Assembly (NCBI GenBank): GCA_902541315.1
Contig: CACBQF010000004.1
Span: 1 to 64,000, forward strand
Source of the DNA: an uncultured Pelagibacteraceae bacterium
Lineage (GTDB): Bacteria > Pseudomonadota > Alphaproteobacteria > Pelagibacterales > Pelagibacteraceae
DNA length: 64,000 bases
Reading direction: 5' to 3'
In this document: positions 20,719 to 31,073 of the stretch, piece by piece
How positions within the stretch are numbered: position 1 is the stretch's first letter
How the letters are laid out: every line of letters begins with the position of its first letter
The notes under the pieces: model-generated
The model's database searches: none
The model's input: the letters and a program-made list of their open reading frames with translations, nothing else
What the model was told of the DNA's origin: nothing
Position numbers and translations under genes: made by a program

Positions 20719-23103
20719 ATGTTTGCCGAATTTTACCAAAATTCTATTTTAAAAAATCCAAAATTAACATTTATAGTTTTATTAATTGCACTATTTACTT
20801 TTGGATTTTATTCAAAAGATTTCAGATTAGACGCCTCTTCAGAAACTTTATTAATAGATGGTGATCCTGATCTTGAATATCTTCAGGAACTAAATGAACG
20901 TTACGGATCAAAAGAATTTTTAATTTTAACTTATACACCTAAAGAAGGTATGATTACAGATACCACGATGAATAATCTCTTAAGTTTAAAATATAAGATT
21001 CAAAGTTTAGAATGGGTACATAGTGTGGTTACTTTGCTGGATGTTCCATTATTGAATAATTCAGAAGCTCCTTTACAAGAAAGATTAAAAAATTTTAAAA
21101 CTCTTAAAGACGAAGACGTAAATAAAGATAGAGGTTTTAAAGAAATAATTAGCAGTCCAGTCTTTAGAAACTTTGTTATTAGTGAAGATGGTAAAACTAG
21201 TGGAATCATTGTTTATTTAAAAGAAAATAAGCCTTTAGATGATATTAAAAATAAATCGGAAAAAGAAATTGAAGTTTATAAGGACAAGATAAAAAAACAA
21301 AATCATAAAAATATTATTGAAATAAGAGATGTAATTAAAAGTTATAAAAATATAGGCAAGATTCACTTAGGTGGTATACCTATGATTGCAGATGATATGA
21401 TGACATTTATTAAAAACGATATAGTCATCTTTGGATTAGGTGTTCTTTTATTTATAATTGCAACACTTTGGTATATCTTTAGAAAATTAATTTGGATATT
21501 GGTTCCAATAAGCAGCTGTTTTTTTTCAGTAATTATAATGACTGGTTTACTCGGTTTGTTAGGATGGAAAGTAACAGTAATTTCCTCAAATTTTATTGCC
21601 CTAATCTTAATTTTGACTATGGCAATGAATATTCATATGAGCACACGTTTTCTACAACTTAAAGAAAATTTTCCTCATAAAAATAATTTTGATCTTTTGA
21701 TTTTAACTACTGAGAAAATGTTTTGGCCAATTTTGTATACTGTAATGACTACAATTATTGCTTTCTTATCTCTAATTTTTAGTGAAATAAAACCTATAAT
21801 TGACTTTGGTTGGATGATGACATTGGGATTGATTATCTCATTTATTATTACATTCACATTACTACCAACTCTTATTAATTTTGTTCCAAAAAAAGATGTT
21901 TCACTTATTGAATTTAAAAAATCCAAAATAACATCCTTTTTTTCAAAACTTTCACTAGAATATCAAAAAATAATTCTTATCCTTACTGGTATCATTATTT
22001 TATTAAGTATTATTGGTATTAGCCGTCTTGAAGTTGAAAATAGTTTTATAAATTATTTTAATAAGAAAACTGAAATTTATAAAGGTATGAAACTTATTGA
22101 TGAAAAATTAGGTGGTACAACACCACTAGAGATAATTCTAAAATTTCCAAAAAACAAAACTGAGACTGAAGATGATGAATTTGAAGATTGGGAAAATGAA
22201 AACAATAAGGGGGAGGATGAGAAATACTGGTTCACAAAAGATAAAATTGATAAAATTGCATCAGTTCATAACTATTTAGATGGCCTGCCAGAAATCGGTA
22301 AGGTTCTATCTTTTTCCTCAATTATTGATGTTGCAACTTTGCTTAACAATAATAAGCCATTAGGAACATTAGAAATGGGAGTTCTCTATTCAAAAATTCC
22401 TGAGAATATTAAAACAGAAATTGTTGATCCCTATATTTCTATAAAAGATAATGAAGCCAGAGTAAATCTTAGAATTATAGATTCTAAAGAGGACTTAAGA
22501 AGAAATGATTTAATAAATAAGATAAATTATGATTTACAAAACAAATTAGGACTTGAAAAAAAAGAGTTTAAACTTGCTGGAGTTTTAATTTTATTTAATA
22601 ATTTACTTCAAAGTTTATTCAAATCACAAATTTTGACCCTCGGATTTGTTATGATTGGTATTTTTATGATGTTTCTAATTCTTTTTAAAAATATTAAACT
22701 CTCATTAGTTGGTGTAGTTCCAAATTTTATAGCAGCCTTTTTTATCTTGGGAATTATTGGCCTACTTGGTATTCCTTTAGACATGATGACAATTACAATA
22801 GCAGCTATAACTATAGGAATAGCTGTTGATAATAGTATTCATTATATTTATCGTTTTAAAGAAGAATATAACAATCTGAATGACTATAATGAAACAGTCA
22901 AAGTCTGTCATTCAACAGTTGGTAAGGCAATTTTAAATACATCAATCACTATTGTTTTTGGTTTTTCAATTTTAGTTTTATCTAATTTTATTCCTACTAT
23001 TTATTTTGGTATTTTTACTGGAATTGCGATGTTGCTTGCGATGATATCTGTTTTAACTCTTTTACCATCCTTAATCTTATTGATTAAACCTTTTGAAAAA
23101 TAA
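20719..23103 (+). CDS. RND/MMPL-family transporter
   Basis: Two symmetrical multi-TM blocks with large periplasmic loops; MMPL-like TIAAITIGIAVDNSIHYIYRFKEEY. Confidence 0.85.
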   Translation: MFAEFYQNSILKNPKLTFIVLLIALFTFGFYSKDFRLDASSETLLIDGDPDLEYLQELNERYGSKEFLILTYTPKEGMITDTTMNNLLSLKYKIQSLEWVHSVVTLLDVPLLNNSEAPLQERLKNFKTLKDEDVNKDRGFKEIISSPVFRNFVISEDGKTSGIIVYLKENKPLDDIKNKSEKEIEVYKDKIKKQNHKNIIEIRDVIKSYKNIGKIHLGGIPMIADDMMTFIKNDIVIFGLGVLLFIIATLWYIFRKLIWILVPISSCFFSVIIMTGLLGLLGWKVTVISSNFIALILILTMAMNIHMSTRFLQLKENFPHKNNFDLLILTTEKMFWPILYTVMTTIIAFLSLIFSEIKPIIDFGWMMTLGLIISFIITFTLLPTLINFVPKKDVSLIEFKKSKITSFFSKLSLEYQKIILILTGIIILLSIIGISRLEVENSFINYFNKKTEIYKGMKLIDEKLGGTTPLEIILKFPKNKTETEDDEFEDWENENNKGEDEKYWFTKDKIDKIASVHNYLDGLPEIGKVLSFSSIIDVATLLNNNKPLGTLEMGVLYSKIPENIKTEIVDPYISIKDNEARVNLRIIDSKEDLRRNDLINKINYDLQNKLGLEKKEFKLAGVLILFNNLLQSLFKSQILTLGFVMIGIFMMFLILFKNIKLSLVGVVPNFIAAFFILGIIGLLGIPLDMMTITIAAITIGIAVDNSIHYIYRFKEEYNNLNDYNETVKVCHSTVGKAILNTSITIVFGFSILVLSNFIPTIYFGIFTGIAMLLAMISVLTLLPSLILLIKPFEK

Positions 23104-23111
23104 AATTTAAA

Positions 23112-23654
23112 ATGGAAATTTTAAACGAGTTTTATAATTCAATATCAATTTTAGATTTGGTTTACTTAATAATAACAATATTATCCTTAATAAAATGCTA
23201 TATAAAAGGATTCGTATTAAGTGTATTGGCTATGGCCAAATGGTTATTAGCATACATCTTAACTTTAATTATTTTTCCAAGAATTAAACCTTATGTTGAA
23301 GATATTATAGATAATGAATATATTTTAGATATTGCTCTAGGTATAAGTATTTTTATAATATTAATATTCTGTATCCTATTAATTAATAAAGGGATTAGCA
23401 AAGCTATTAAATATACAGGGCTTGGAAATTTAGACACAATATTCGGCTTTTTTTTTGGATTCGTAAGATCTTACATAATCGCTGTTTGTATATTTTCTGC
23501 AGTACATATTGTTTATAATCATGATAAATGGCCCATAAATCATAATAAATCATACATCTTTCCATATTTGAAAAAAGGTAGTAATTATTTATTAAAAGAA
23601 TTTCCGGATGAAAAAACTTATCAAGACTCTAAAGAAAAAATTAAAGAACTTTAA
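23112..23654 (+). CDS. cvpA: CvpA family membrane protein
   Basis: Small 4-TM protein upstream of purF; ILDLVYLIITILSLIKCYIKGFVLSVLAM. Confidence 0.8.
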   Translation: MEILNEFYNSISILDLVYLIITILSLIKCYIKGFVLSVLAMAKWLLAYILTLIIFPRIKPYVEDIIDNEYILDIALGISIFIILIFCILLINKGISKAIKYTGLGNLDTIFGFFFGFVRSYIIAVCIFSAVHIVYNHDKWPINHNKSYIFPYLKKGSNYLLKEFPDEKTYQDSKEKIKEL

Positions 23655-25089
23655 TCCAAAACTTAAAGAGGAATGTGGAGTTTTTGGTATAAGTGATAGC
23701 AAAGATGCTGCAGCTCTAACTGCTTTAGGTTTGCATGCACTACAACATAGAGGTCAAGAAGGTTGTGGAATAGTATCATTTGATGGATCACATTATTTCT
23801 CAGAAAAAAGATTTGGTTTAGTTGGAGATAACTTTAATAAAGAAAAGATATTAAATAAATTAAGAGGAAATTATGCAATCGGTCATAATAGATATAGCAC
23901 CACTGGTGAAAATACTTTAAGAAATATACAGCCTTTTTTTGCTGATACTAATGCAGGTGGTATTGGTGTTGCTCACAACGGTAATCTTACAAACTCAATT
24001 TCATTAAGAAAAAAATTAGTCAATGAAGGTGCTATTTTTTACACAACATCAGATACTGAAACTATCGTTCAATTGATAGCAAGGTCAAAAAGAAAAAAAA
24101 CTATCGATAAAATTGTAGACGCGATATTTCAAATCCAAGGAGGTTACTCTCTAGTCATGCTGACTCAGACTTCATTAGTAGGTGTGAGAGATCCCTATGG
24201 AATAAGACCGCTTGTGATTGGCAAACTAAATAATAGTTATGTTCTTTCGTCGGAGACTTGCGCTTTGGATATTATTGGTGCGAAATTTGTAAGAGAGGTT
24301 GATAATGGAGAAATTGTTTTAATCAAAGATAATAAGATTCAAAGTATTAAACCTTTTCCTCCTAAAAAAATAAGACCATGTGTTTTTGAATATATCTACT
24401 TTTCAAGACCTGATAGTATTTTAAATGGTAAGAGTGCTTACGAATATCGAAAAAATCTTGGTAAAGAGTTAGCCAAAGAAAGTAATCTAAAAGCAGATAT
24501 AGTTGTTCCAGTTCCAGATTCTGGTAATGCCGCAGCTTTAGGTTTTGCTCAGTATCTTGGTATCAATTTTGAATTAGGGCTCACAAGAAATCATTATGTT
24601 GGTAGAACTTTTATTGAGCCAATTCAAAAAATAAGAAGTTTAGGGGTAAAATTAAAATTAAATGCCAACCAATCAACTATTAAAAATAAAAAGATAATTC
24701 TCGTGGATGACTCTTTAGTCAGAGGAACTACTTCTCATAAGATAATAAAAATGCTCTATGACGCGGGTGCAAAAGAAGTTCATATGAAAATTGCTTGTCC
24801 TGAAATAAAGTTTCCAGATTTTTACGGAGTTGATACACCTACAAAGAAAGAATTACTCGCAGCAAATAAAACTAATGATGAAATTTGTAAATATATTGGT
24901 GCTAAAACCTTAAGTTTTTTATCAATTGATGGACTATATAGAGCTGTAGGTTTTGATAAGAGGAATGATACTTATCCTCAGTTGACAGATCATTATTTTA
25001 CTGGTGATTATCCAGTAAAACCAGTTGATGAACTTGGAGATAATAAGATAACACAACTTTCATTGCTAAGTTCAGCATCAAATAATTAA
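23608..25089 (+). CDS. purF: Amidophosphoribosyltransferase
   Basis: ECGVFGISDSKDAAALTALGLHALQHRGQEGCGIVSFDG, IGHNRYSTTGE, VLVDDSLVRGTTSHK-type PRPP site. Confidence 0.97.
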   Translation: MKKLIKTLKKKLKNFNPKLKEECGVFGISDSKDAAALTALGLHALQHRGQEGCGIVSFDGSHYFSEKRFGLVGDNFNKEKILNKLRGNYAIGHNRYSTTGENTLRNIQPFFADTNAGGIGVAHNGNLTNSISLRKKLVNEGAIFYTTSDTETIVQLIARSKRKKTIDKIVDAIFQIQGGYSLVMLTQTSLVGVRDPYGIRPLVIGKLNNSYVLSSETCALDIIGAKFVREVDNGEIVLIKDNKIQSIKPFPPKKIRPCVFEYIYFSRPDSILNGKSAYEYRKNLGKELAKESNLKADIVVPVPDSGNAAALGFAQYLGINFELGLTRNHYVGRTFIEPIQKIRSLGVKLKLNANQSTIKNKKIILVDDSLVRGTTSHKIIKMLYDAGAKEVHMKIACPEIKFPDFYGVDTPTKKELLAANKTNDEICKYIGAKTLSFLSIDGLYRAVGFDKRNDTYPQLTDHYFTGDYPVKPVDELGDNKITQLSLLSSASNN

Positions 25090-25092
25090 TTT

Positions 25093-25650
25093 ATGAAAAA
25101 AGTTAGTTTTACAGAAATGAAAAATGGGACAAAAGATGATTATCTTTTTTTAGATAGACATGAAAAAAATTTTGCTAGTAAAACAGCTGATAGAATATTA
25201 AAGTTTATGTCAGGTTTAACCGAGACACTAGAAGGTTACCAAATTTCAAGGTTGGAACATTCACTCCAAAGTGCAACTAGAGCATATAAGAACGGGGAGA
25301 GTGAAGAAATGGTTGTAGCTGCTTTATTACATGATATTGGAGATGAACTTGCTCCAATGAATCACTCTGAATATGCCGCTGCAATATTGAAACCCTATGT
25401 ATCAGAGAGAACACATTGGATAGTTGAAAAGCATGGGGAATTCCAAATGTTTTATTATGCTCATCATTTAGGTAAAGATAAAAATAAAAGAGATAAATAT
25501 AAGGGACATAAATACTACCAAGCAACTATAGACTTTTGTGAGAAATACGATCAAAATTCATTTGACCCCAATTATAAATCTCTTCCACTTGATTTTTTTA
25601 AACCAATGGTTAAAAAAATTTTTTCAAGGAAACCATATTCATTTATTTAA
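25093..25650 (+). CDS. HD-domain protein (PhnZ-like family, function unknown)
   Basis: ISRLEHSLQSA...AALLHDIGD...NHSEYAAAILKPYVSERTHWIVEKH; conserved His/HD ligand spacing. Confidence 0.75.
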   Translation: MKKVSFTEMKNGTKDDYLFLDRHEKNFASKTADRILKFMSGLTETLEGYQISRLEHSLQSATRAYKNGESEEMVVAALLHDIGDELAPMNHSEYAAAILKPYVSERTHWIVEKHGEFQMFYYAHHLGKDKNKRDKYKGHKYYQATIDFCEKYDQNSFDPNYKSLPLDFFKPMVKKIFSRKPYSFI

Positions 25651-25680
25651 ATTTAAAATAAAATATTAATTGAAATTTAC

Positions 25681-26976
25681 ATGATTGATACAAAAGATGA
25701 GATAATTAAGTATTTTAAATCAGGTTTTAAAGAATCCAAAAATTTTAAAATCGGAATTGAACATGAAAAATTTTTATTTGATAATAAAAGTAATAAAAGA
25801 TTAGATTATTTAAAAACAAAAGAGATGTTTTCTGCTCTTATTGAATTTGGCTGGAACCCAATTGTTGAACAAGATAACATCATAGGTCTTAATAAAGGTG
25901 GAAAAAATATCACTTTAGAACCTGGTAATCAAATAGAGCTATCTGGTGATAAGCTTAATAACATTCATGAGGGTTGTGCAGAGTCTCAGGATTATTTATT
26001 CGAATTAAGACAAGTTACAAAAAAACTTGGAATTAATATTGTCAGTGCTGGGTTCGATCCAATCTCGAAACTTAATGAAATACCTAATAATCCAAAGCAA
26101 AGGTATAAATTGATGACCAAGGATATGCCTTTGGGAGGTAACTTAAGTTTGGATATGATGTATAGAACTTGTGGAACTCAGATAAATTTAGACTACAGTT
26201 CAGAGGAAGATTTTATTAAAAAATTTAAAATTGTTAATTCAATAGTCCCGATCTCAATAGCATTATTTGCTAATTCTTCTATAGTCGAAAAAAAACAAAC
26301 AAGATACTTATCTTATCGATCTAAAGTTTGGCAAAATACCTCGAGAGGAGGATTACCGAAAATATTTTTTGATGATTTAGATTTTGAGAAATATGCTGAT
26401 TTCATAATCAACTTTCCAATTTTATTTATTCAGGATGGATTAAAATATATTTCTGGCAAAAATTATAAATTCAGTCATTTTATGAACGGAGAAATAAATG
26501 AAATTAATAATAGACTTCCCTCTCAAAAGGATTTGTCTACTCATTTAAGCACAATATTTACAGAAAATAGATTAAAAAAATATATAGAAGTAAGATCTAT
26601 GGATACTTGCGGATGGGATTGCTTGTGTTCAGGCCCAGCCTTTTTTGTTGGCATACTTTACGGAAATCTGAATGAAGTTTATGAATTAGTCTCTAAATGG
26701 GATAAAGATAAAATCATTAATGCTTATCTAGAAGCACCTCATAAAGGTTTCAATACTCAGTTAATGGGTAAAGATCTTTTTTATTGGTCATCAACTTTTT
26801 TAGACTTATCAAAAAAAGGGCTTGAAAAAAGGGACATTCTTAACAAAGGTGGTAGGAATGAAGTTATATTCTTAAACCATTTAAAAAAAATCATCAATAA
26901 TAGAACAACAAATGCTGATCATATGATAAGTAAATTTTCTAAAAATGAAGATTTAAATGAATTATATGACAAATAA
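25681..26976 (+). CDS. gshA: Glutamate--cysteine ligase (plant/alphaproteobacterial GCS2 type)
   Basis: FKIGIEHEKFLFD, NITLEPGNQIELSGDKLNNIHE, MYRTCGTQINLDYSSEEDF, EVRSMDTCGWD. Confidence 0.92.
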   Translation: MIDTKDEIIKYFKSGFKESKNFKIGIEHEKFLFDNKSNKRLDYLKTKEMFSALIEFGWNPIVEQDNIIGLNKGGKNITLEPGNQIELSGDKLNNIHEGCAESQDYLFELRQVTKKLGINIVSAGFDPISKLNEIPNNPKQRYKLMTKDMPLGGNLSLDMMYRTCGTQINLDYSSEEDFIKKFKIVNSIVPISIALFANSSIVEKKQTRYLSYRSKVWQNTSRGGLPKIFFDDLDFEKYADFIINFPILFIQDGLKYISGKNYKFSHFMNGEINEINNRLPSQKDLSTHLSTIFTENRLKKYIEVRSMDTCGWDCLCSGPAFFVGILYGNLNEVYELVSKWDKDKIINAYLEAPHKGFNTQLMGKDLFYWSSTFLDLSKKGLEKRDILNKGGRNEVIFLNHLKKIINNRTTNADHMISKFSKNEDLNELYDK

Positions 26977-27892
26977 AATAGTTGCTATTCAGGGAAACCA
27001 TCCAACGAATCTCAACCCTTTAACAGATACAACTATATTCTTAGCAAATGAGATACAAAAAAAAAATTATAAAATTTTCTATTATGATCCAAAAAATTTA
27101 TCGATAATAAACTCAAAAGTTTTGGCAAATGGTTTTTTTATTAAATTTGAATATAAAAAAAAAAGTTTTTTTAAAATCTTAAAAAGTAAAAAATTGGATC
27201 TTTCTAAGTGTAAATTTGTATTAATTAGGCAAGATCCTCCTTTTAACCTAGAATATATTTCATCAACTTTTATTTTAGATACAATTAAGAATAATGTTAG
27301 AATTATCAATGATCCAACTTCAATTAGAAATGTTTCTGAAAAACTTTATTCCACTAACTTTCAAAAATTTATGCCAAAAACAATATTTACTCAGGATATT
27401 CATGAAATTAGAAGTTTTTTTAATAGAAATAAGAAAATTGTTATAAAACCAATCCACAGTTTCAGCGGCAACGATATTCATCTTATCAAAATTTTTAGAT
27501 CTAAATTTATAAATAAATTTATAAAAAAACATGGATATGTCATGTGTCAAAAATTTTTACCTCAAATAAAAAATGGCGATAAGAGGGTGTTCATAATTAA
27601 TGGCAAGGTATGTGGAGCTATATCTAGAGTTCCAAAAAAAGGCTCTTTTTTGAGTAATATGAGTAAAGGCGCTAAGCCAGTGAATATAGATTTAACGAGA
27701 AATGAGAAGAAAATATCAAATATTGTTGGAAAAGATTTAAAAAAAAAGAACATTTTTTTTGCTGGTATCGATTTTATTGATCAAAAACTTAATGGAGATA
27801 TCAATGTTACCTCTCCTACAGGGTTGAAAACATTTTACGATCTTTCAAAAATTAATCTTGCTAAAACTTTTTGGAAAGAGCTTAAAGCGTGA
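26966..27892 (+). CDS. gshB: Glutathione synthetase
   Basis: FVLIRQDPPFNLEYI, NDPTSIRNVSEKLY, CQKFLPQIKNGDKRVFIING, INVTSPTGLKTF. Confidence 0.93.
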   Translation: MTNKIVAIQGNHPTNLNPLTDTTIFLANEIQKKNYKIFYYDPKNLSIINSKVLANGFFIKFEYKKKSFFKILKSKKLDLSKCKFVLIRQDPPFNLEYISSTFILDTIKNNVRIINDPTSIRNVSEKLYSTNFQKFMPKTIFTQDIHEIRSFFNRNKKIVIKPIHSFSGNDIHLIKIFRSKFINKFIKKHGYVMCQKFLPQIKNGDKRVFIINGKVCGAISRVPKKGSFLSNMSKGAKPVNIDLTRNEKKISNIVGKDLKKKNIFFAGIDFIDQKLNGDINVTSPTGLKTFYDLSKINLAKTFWKELKA

Positions 27893-28749
27893 AAAGTTTG
27901 ACAGATCAGCAAAAAGGCTCTTTGCTTGCTTTTGTAGCTGTAATGTTTATAACACCAGATTCGTTATTTATAAGACTTTCAAATCTTGATACTTGGGGCC
28001 TAGTTTTTTATAGAGGTATCATACCTTTTTTCACAGTTTTTTTTGGAATGTTGTTAATTTACAAATTAAATTTTTTTAAGATTCTTTTTAATTCTGGTTT
28101 TCACGGAATAATTTATATCGCAACTTTTAGTATAACTAATATAACTTTTGTTGTTTCAATTCAAAATACGAATGTTGCAAATACCCTTGTTATGATCGCT
28201 ACTGCACCAATGTTATCTGCAATTCTTGGCGCTATTTTTTTAAAAGAACCGCCTGATCGCAAAACATTTATTTCTATAATAATTACTTTTATCGCAATAT
28301 TTTACATTTTTTTTGACTCTTTAAAGGTTGGAAATTTTTATGGAGATATTTTAGGTTTTGTAACTGCTCTTGGTTTGGCTGTAGGCGCTATAACAATTAG
28401 ATCTGCTAAAACAAAAAACTTAGTGCCTGCAGCTGTAATAGGTAAATTATTTGTTGCTTCTTTTGCCTTATTTTTTATTGAGAGTTTTACACTTAAAGAT
28501 AAAGATTTATTTATTGTCCCCCTAATGTGTATTTTGTGTGTTGCAATACCATTTGTACTAGTGACTATAGCCCCAAGATTTATACCTGCAGCTGAAGTTA
28601 ATCTTTTTTTTCTACTAGAGACTATTATTGGCCCTATTTGGGTCTGGGTTATTATCAATGAGCAACCTAGTGTAGAAACACTCCAGGGTGGAGCAGTTAT
28701 AATTACTACCATTGCAATACATTCATTTTTAAAATTAAGAAAAAATTAA
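27889..28749 (+). CDS. EamA/DMT-family permease
   Basis: Multi-TM, two EamA repeats (FITPDSLFIRLSNLDTWGLVFYRGIIPF; PAAEVNLFFLLETIIGPIWVWVIINEQPS). Confidence 0.88.
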   Translation: MKSLTDQQKGSLLAFVAVMFITPDSLFIRLSNLDTWGLVFYRGIIPFFTVFFGMLLIYKLNFFKILFNSGFHGIIYIATFSITNITFVVSIQNTNVANTLVMIATAPMLSAILGAIFLKEPPDRKTFISIIITFIAIFYIFFDSLKVGNFYGDILGFVTALGLAVGAITIRSAKTKNLVPAAVIGKLFVASFALFFIESFTLKDKDLFIVPLMCILCVAIPFVLVTIAPRFIPAAEVNLFFLLETIIGPIWVWVIINEQPSVETLQGGAVIITTIAIHSFLKLRKN

Positions 28750-28805
28750 ACTTGTCACAATTAAGACTTGATTTAATAATACATCGCGAATAGTTACAGC
28801 TTCTT

Positions 28806-30161
28806 ATGAACAAAGTTTTAAAAAATTCTTGGGCACTATTTTTAGGTATGGGATGTATTATGATGGCCTACGGTTTTCAGGGTTCTCTCCTAGGTGTAAG
28901 AGCAGTACAAGAAGAATTTAGCTTAACCTCGACTGGTTTCATGATGTCAGGATATTTTGTTGGCTATTTTATAGGTGCAGCAACAATTCCTAATATTATA
29001 TCTAGAGTCGGACATATAAGAGTTTTTGCGGCATTTGCATCATTATCATCTTTGGTCATTTTGGTTCACTCGATAATTGTCAATCCTTTGGTGTGGTTTT
29101 TTTTAAGAGTTCTGACTGGGATAAGCATGGTTTGTATCTATACAGTTGCTGAAAGCTGGCTTAACGATAGATCAAGTAACAAAAATAGAGGAAGTGTATT
29201 GTCTATCTACATGGTCATACTTTATGGTACAATGGGAATTGGGATGTTTTTACTAAACTTTAGCAGTCCTCTAAATTTCCAGCCTTTTATTCTAGTTTCT
29301 GTAATTACATCAGTTGCTTTAATTCCTATTTTGCTAACTAAAAAGAAACCACCAACATTTAAAAGAATTAAAGTAATGACACTCAAAGATCTCTATCAAT
29401 CATCTCCTTTTGGAATGGTAAGCTCTTTTTTTTACGGAACTATACAAGCTGCACTTTTTACTTTATTAGCCGTGTACGCAACCTCAATGAATTTTACAAT
29501 ATTAGAGATTTCAATTGTTACGTTTCTTCTAGCAATATCTGGAGCTATTTCTCAATTTCCGGTTGGAAAAATTTCAGATATGTATGATCGAAGAAAAGTA
29601 ATTGTTTTTGCTACTTTTGGTGCGGCGGCTTTTGCAATTATAACAATTTTAGTTACTAGACAGATGTATTTACCAGGTGGACTTGCTACAAGTAAAACCT
29701 GGTTCTATATTTTCTTGGTTCTTTTTTCTTTTTGTAGTTTACCAATATTTTCTTTAATTTTAGCTCACACTAATGATTTTATACCAAAAGAAAAATTTGT
29801 AGCTGCTGGTGCAGGTCTTCAATTTGTATTTGGTTTGGGTGCAATGAGTGGTCCATTTTTATGCTCAATATTTATGGATTTGGTCGGTCCTAATGGATTT
29901 TTTGTTTTTTTATTTTTTTTTCATTCAGTAATTGGTTTTTTTGGGATGTATAGAATGAAAGTAAGAAAAACTGTTGAAAATCCTGACTCTCATTTTGTAG
30001 CGATGCCCCAAACAATTACACCAGCTGGAATTGAGCTAAATCCATCGACAGAACACATTGAAGAGCCTTATTCTGATAAGGTAAAGGAAATACTTGAAAG
30101 AAAAGGCGTAAAATATAAAAAAGAGTATAAACAAGTTAAAACAGATAGTGAACTAAATTGA
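28806..30161 (+). CDS. MFS transporter (YcaD-like) with hydrophilic C-terminal tail
   Basis: 12-TM pattern, VAESWLNDRSSNKNRGSVLSIYMV, GKISDMYDRRKVIV. Confidence 0.85.
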   Translation: MNKVLKNSWALFLGMGCIMMAYGFQGSLLGVRAVQEEFSLTSTGFMMSGYFVGYFIGAATIPNIISRVGHIRVFAAFASLSSLVILVHSIIVNPLVWFFLRVLTGISMVCIYTVAESWLNDRSSNKNRGSVLSIYMVILYGTMGIGMFLLNFSSPLNFQPFILVSVITSVALIPILLTKKKPPTFKRIKVMTLKDLYQSSPFGMVSSFFYGTIQAALFTLLAVYATSMNFTILEISIVTFLLAISGAISQFPVGKISDMYDRRKVIVFATFGAAAFAIITILVTRQMYLPGGLATSKTWFYIFLVLFSFCSLPIFSLILAHTNDFIPKEKFVAAGAGLQFVFGLGAMSGPFLCSIFMDLVGPNGFFVFLFFFHSVIGFFGMYRMKVRKTVENPDSHFVAMPQTITPAGIELNPSTEHIEEPYSDKVKEILERKGVKYKKEYKQVKTDSELN

Positions 30162-30265
30162 TTATCCCTTTCAGGTTGTAGCTTTAAAAGCCTAATTTAA
30201 ATAACATTTTTTAAAATTTTTTATTGAATAATAATTATTTCTCTAGTGAAATAATGTTTTTATAA

Positions 30266-31000
30266 ATGAAAACAAAAAAAAAAATTCGAACTAGAACAAG
30301 CAAACAAAAGCATGGACTTTCAAGGATTGCTTCCTTTACTACAAAATCTATTACCTCTGCAATATCAAATTATAAAAAAAATAAAGAACAAAACAAAATT
30401 AGGGCAATAAAATTACAAAAACTTGAGGAAAGAACTTCACTTTTAAAAGAAAAAAAAGATTTAAAAGCCTGGGAAGACAAATTAATCAAAGAAAGTAATA
30501 AACTAAAAGTAAGTGAAGATGAAGTTAGATTAAAAGAAAAAGAAATAAAACTTAAAGATGAAAAACAAAAAATTGAGGGTGAAAGATTGGTAAGAAAAGA
30601 TGAGGAATTGGTTTTGGTAGCAAAAGAGTTGAGAGAGAAAGAAAAACAATTAAAAATTAGAGAAGAAGAACAAAATAGAAAAGATATAGACTTAAAAGTG
30701 AGAGAAGATGAGTTACATCAAAGAGATCTTAGAGAACAAAGACGTAAAAATAGAGAATTAAAAAAATTGAGAGAAGAAATAGATAAAGAGAAAGAAGTTG
30801 AATATATAAAAATTAGGGAGTGGGAAGAGAAATTTGATAAAGAACAAAAACTAAAAGAACAAGAAGAGATGAGAAGAGAACAAAAGTTATTGCAAAAAGA
30901 GATGGAAAGACGTGCTAAATTTGGCAATTTAGATGATAATACTGAAAGTTCTTTGAGCCAATTAGAAAAATTTAGTATCGATAAATCAAAAGAAAATTAA
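30266..31000 (+). CDS. Hypothetical highly charged helical/coiled-coil protein
   Basis: Long uninterrupted K/E/R-rich ORF without TM or signal peptide. Confidence 0.65.
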   Translation: MKTKKKIRTRTSKQKHGLSRIASFTTKSITSAISNYKKNKEQNKIRAIKLQKLEERTSLLKEKKDLKAWEDKLIKESNKLKVSEDEVRLKEKEIKLKDEKQKIEGERLVRKDEELVLVAKELREKEKQLKIREEEQNRKDIDLKVREDELHQRDLREQRRKNRELKKLREEIDKEKEVEYIKIREWEEKFDKEQKLKEQEEMRREQKLLQKEMERRAKFGNLDDNTESSLSQLEKFSIDKSKEN

Positions 31001-31073
31001 CAAATCTTTTAATCCTAAGACATTTAGTTTAAAATTTGCTAATTTATAATTAATATAATTTATAAAATCTTAA

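Noticed and set aside
28338-28712. 124-aa minus-strand ORF antisense to EamA permease
   Set aside because: Shadow ORF of a membrane-protein gene.
30162-30265. Possible small RNA or hairpin (aggttgtagctttaaaagcct) between the MFS and coiled-coil genes
   Set aside because: Stem too short or loop too small to call a structured RNA.
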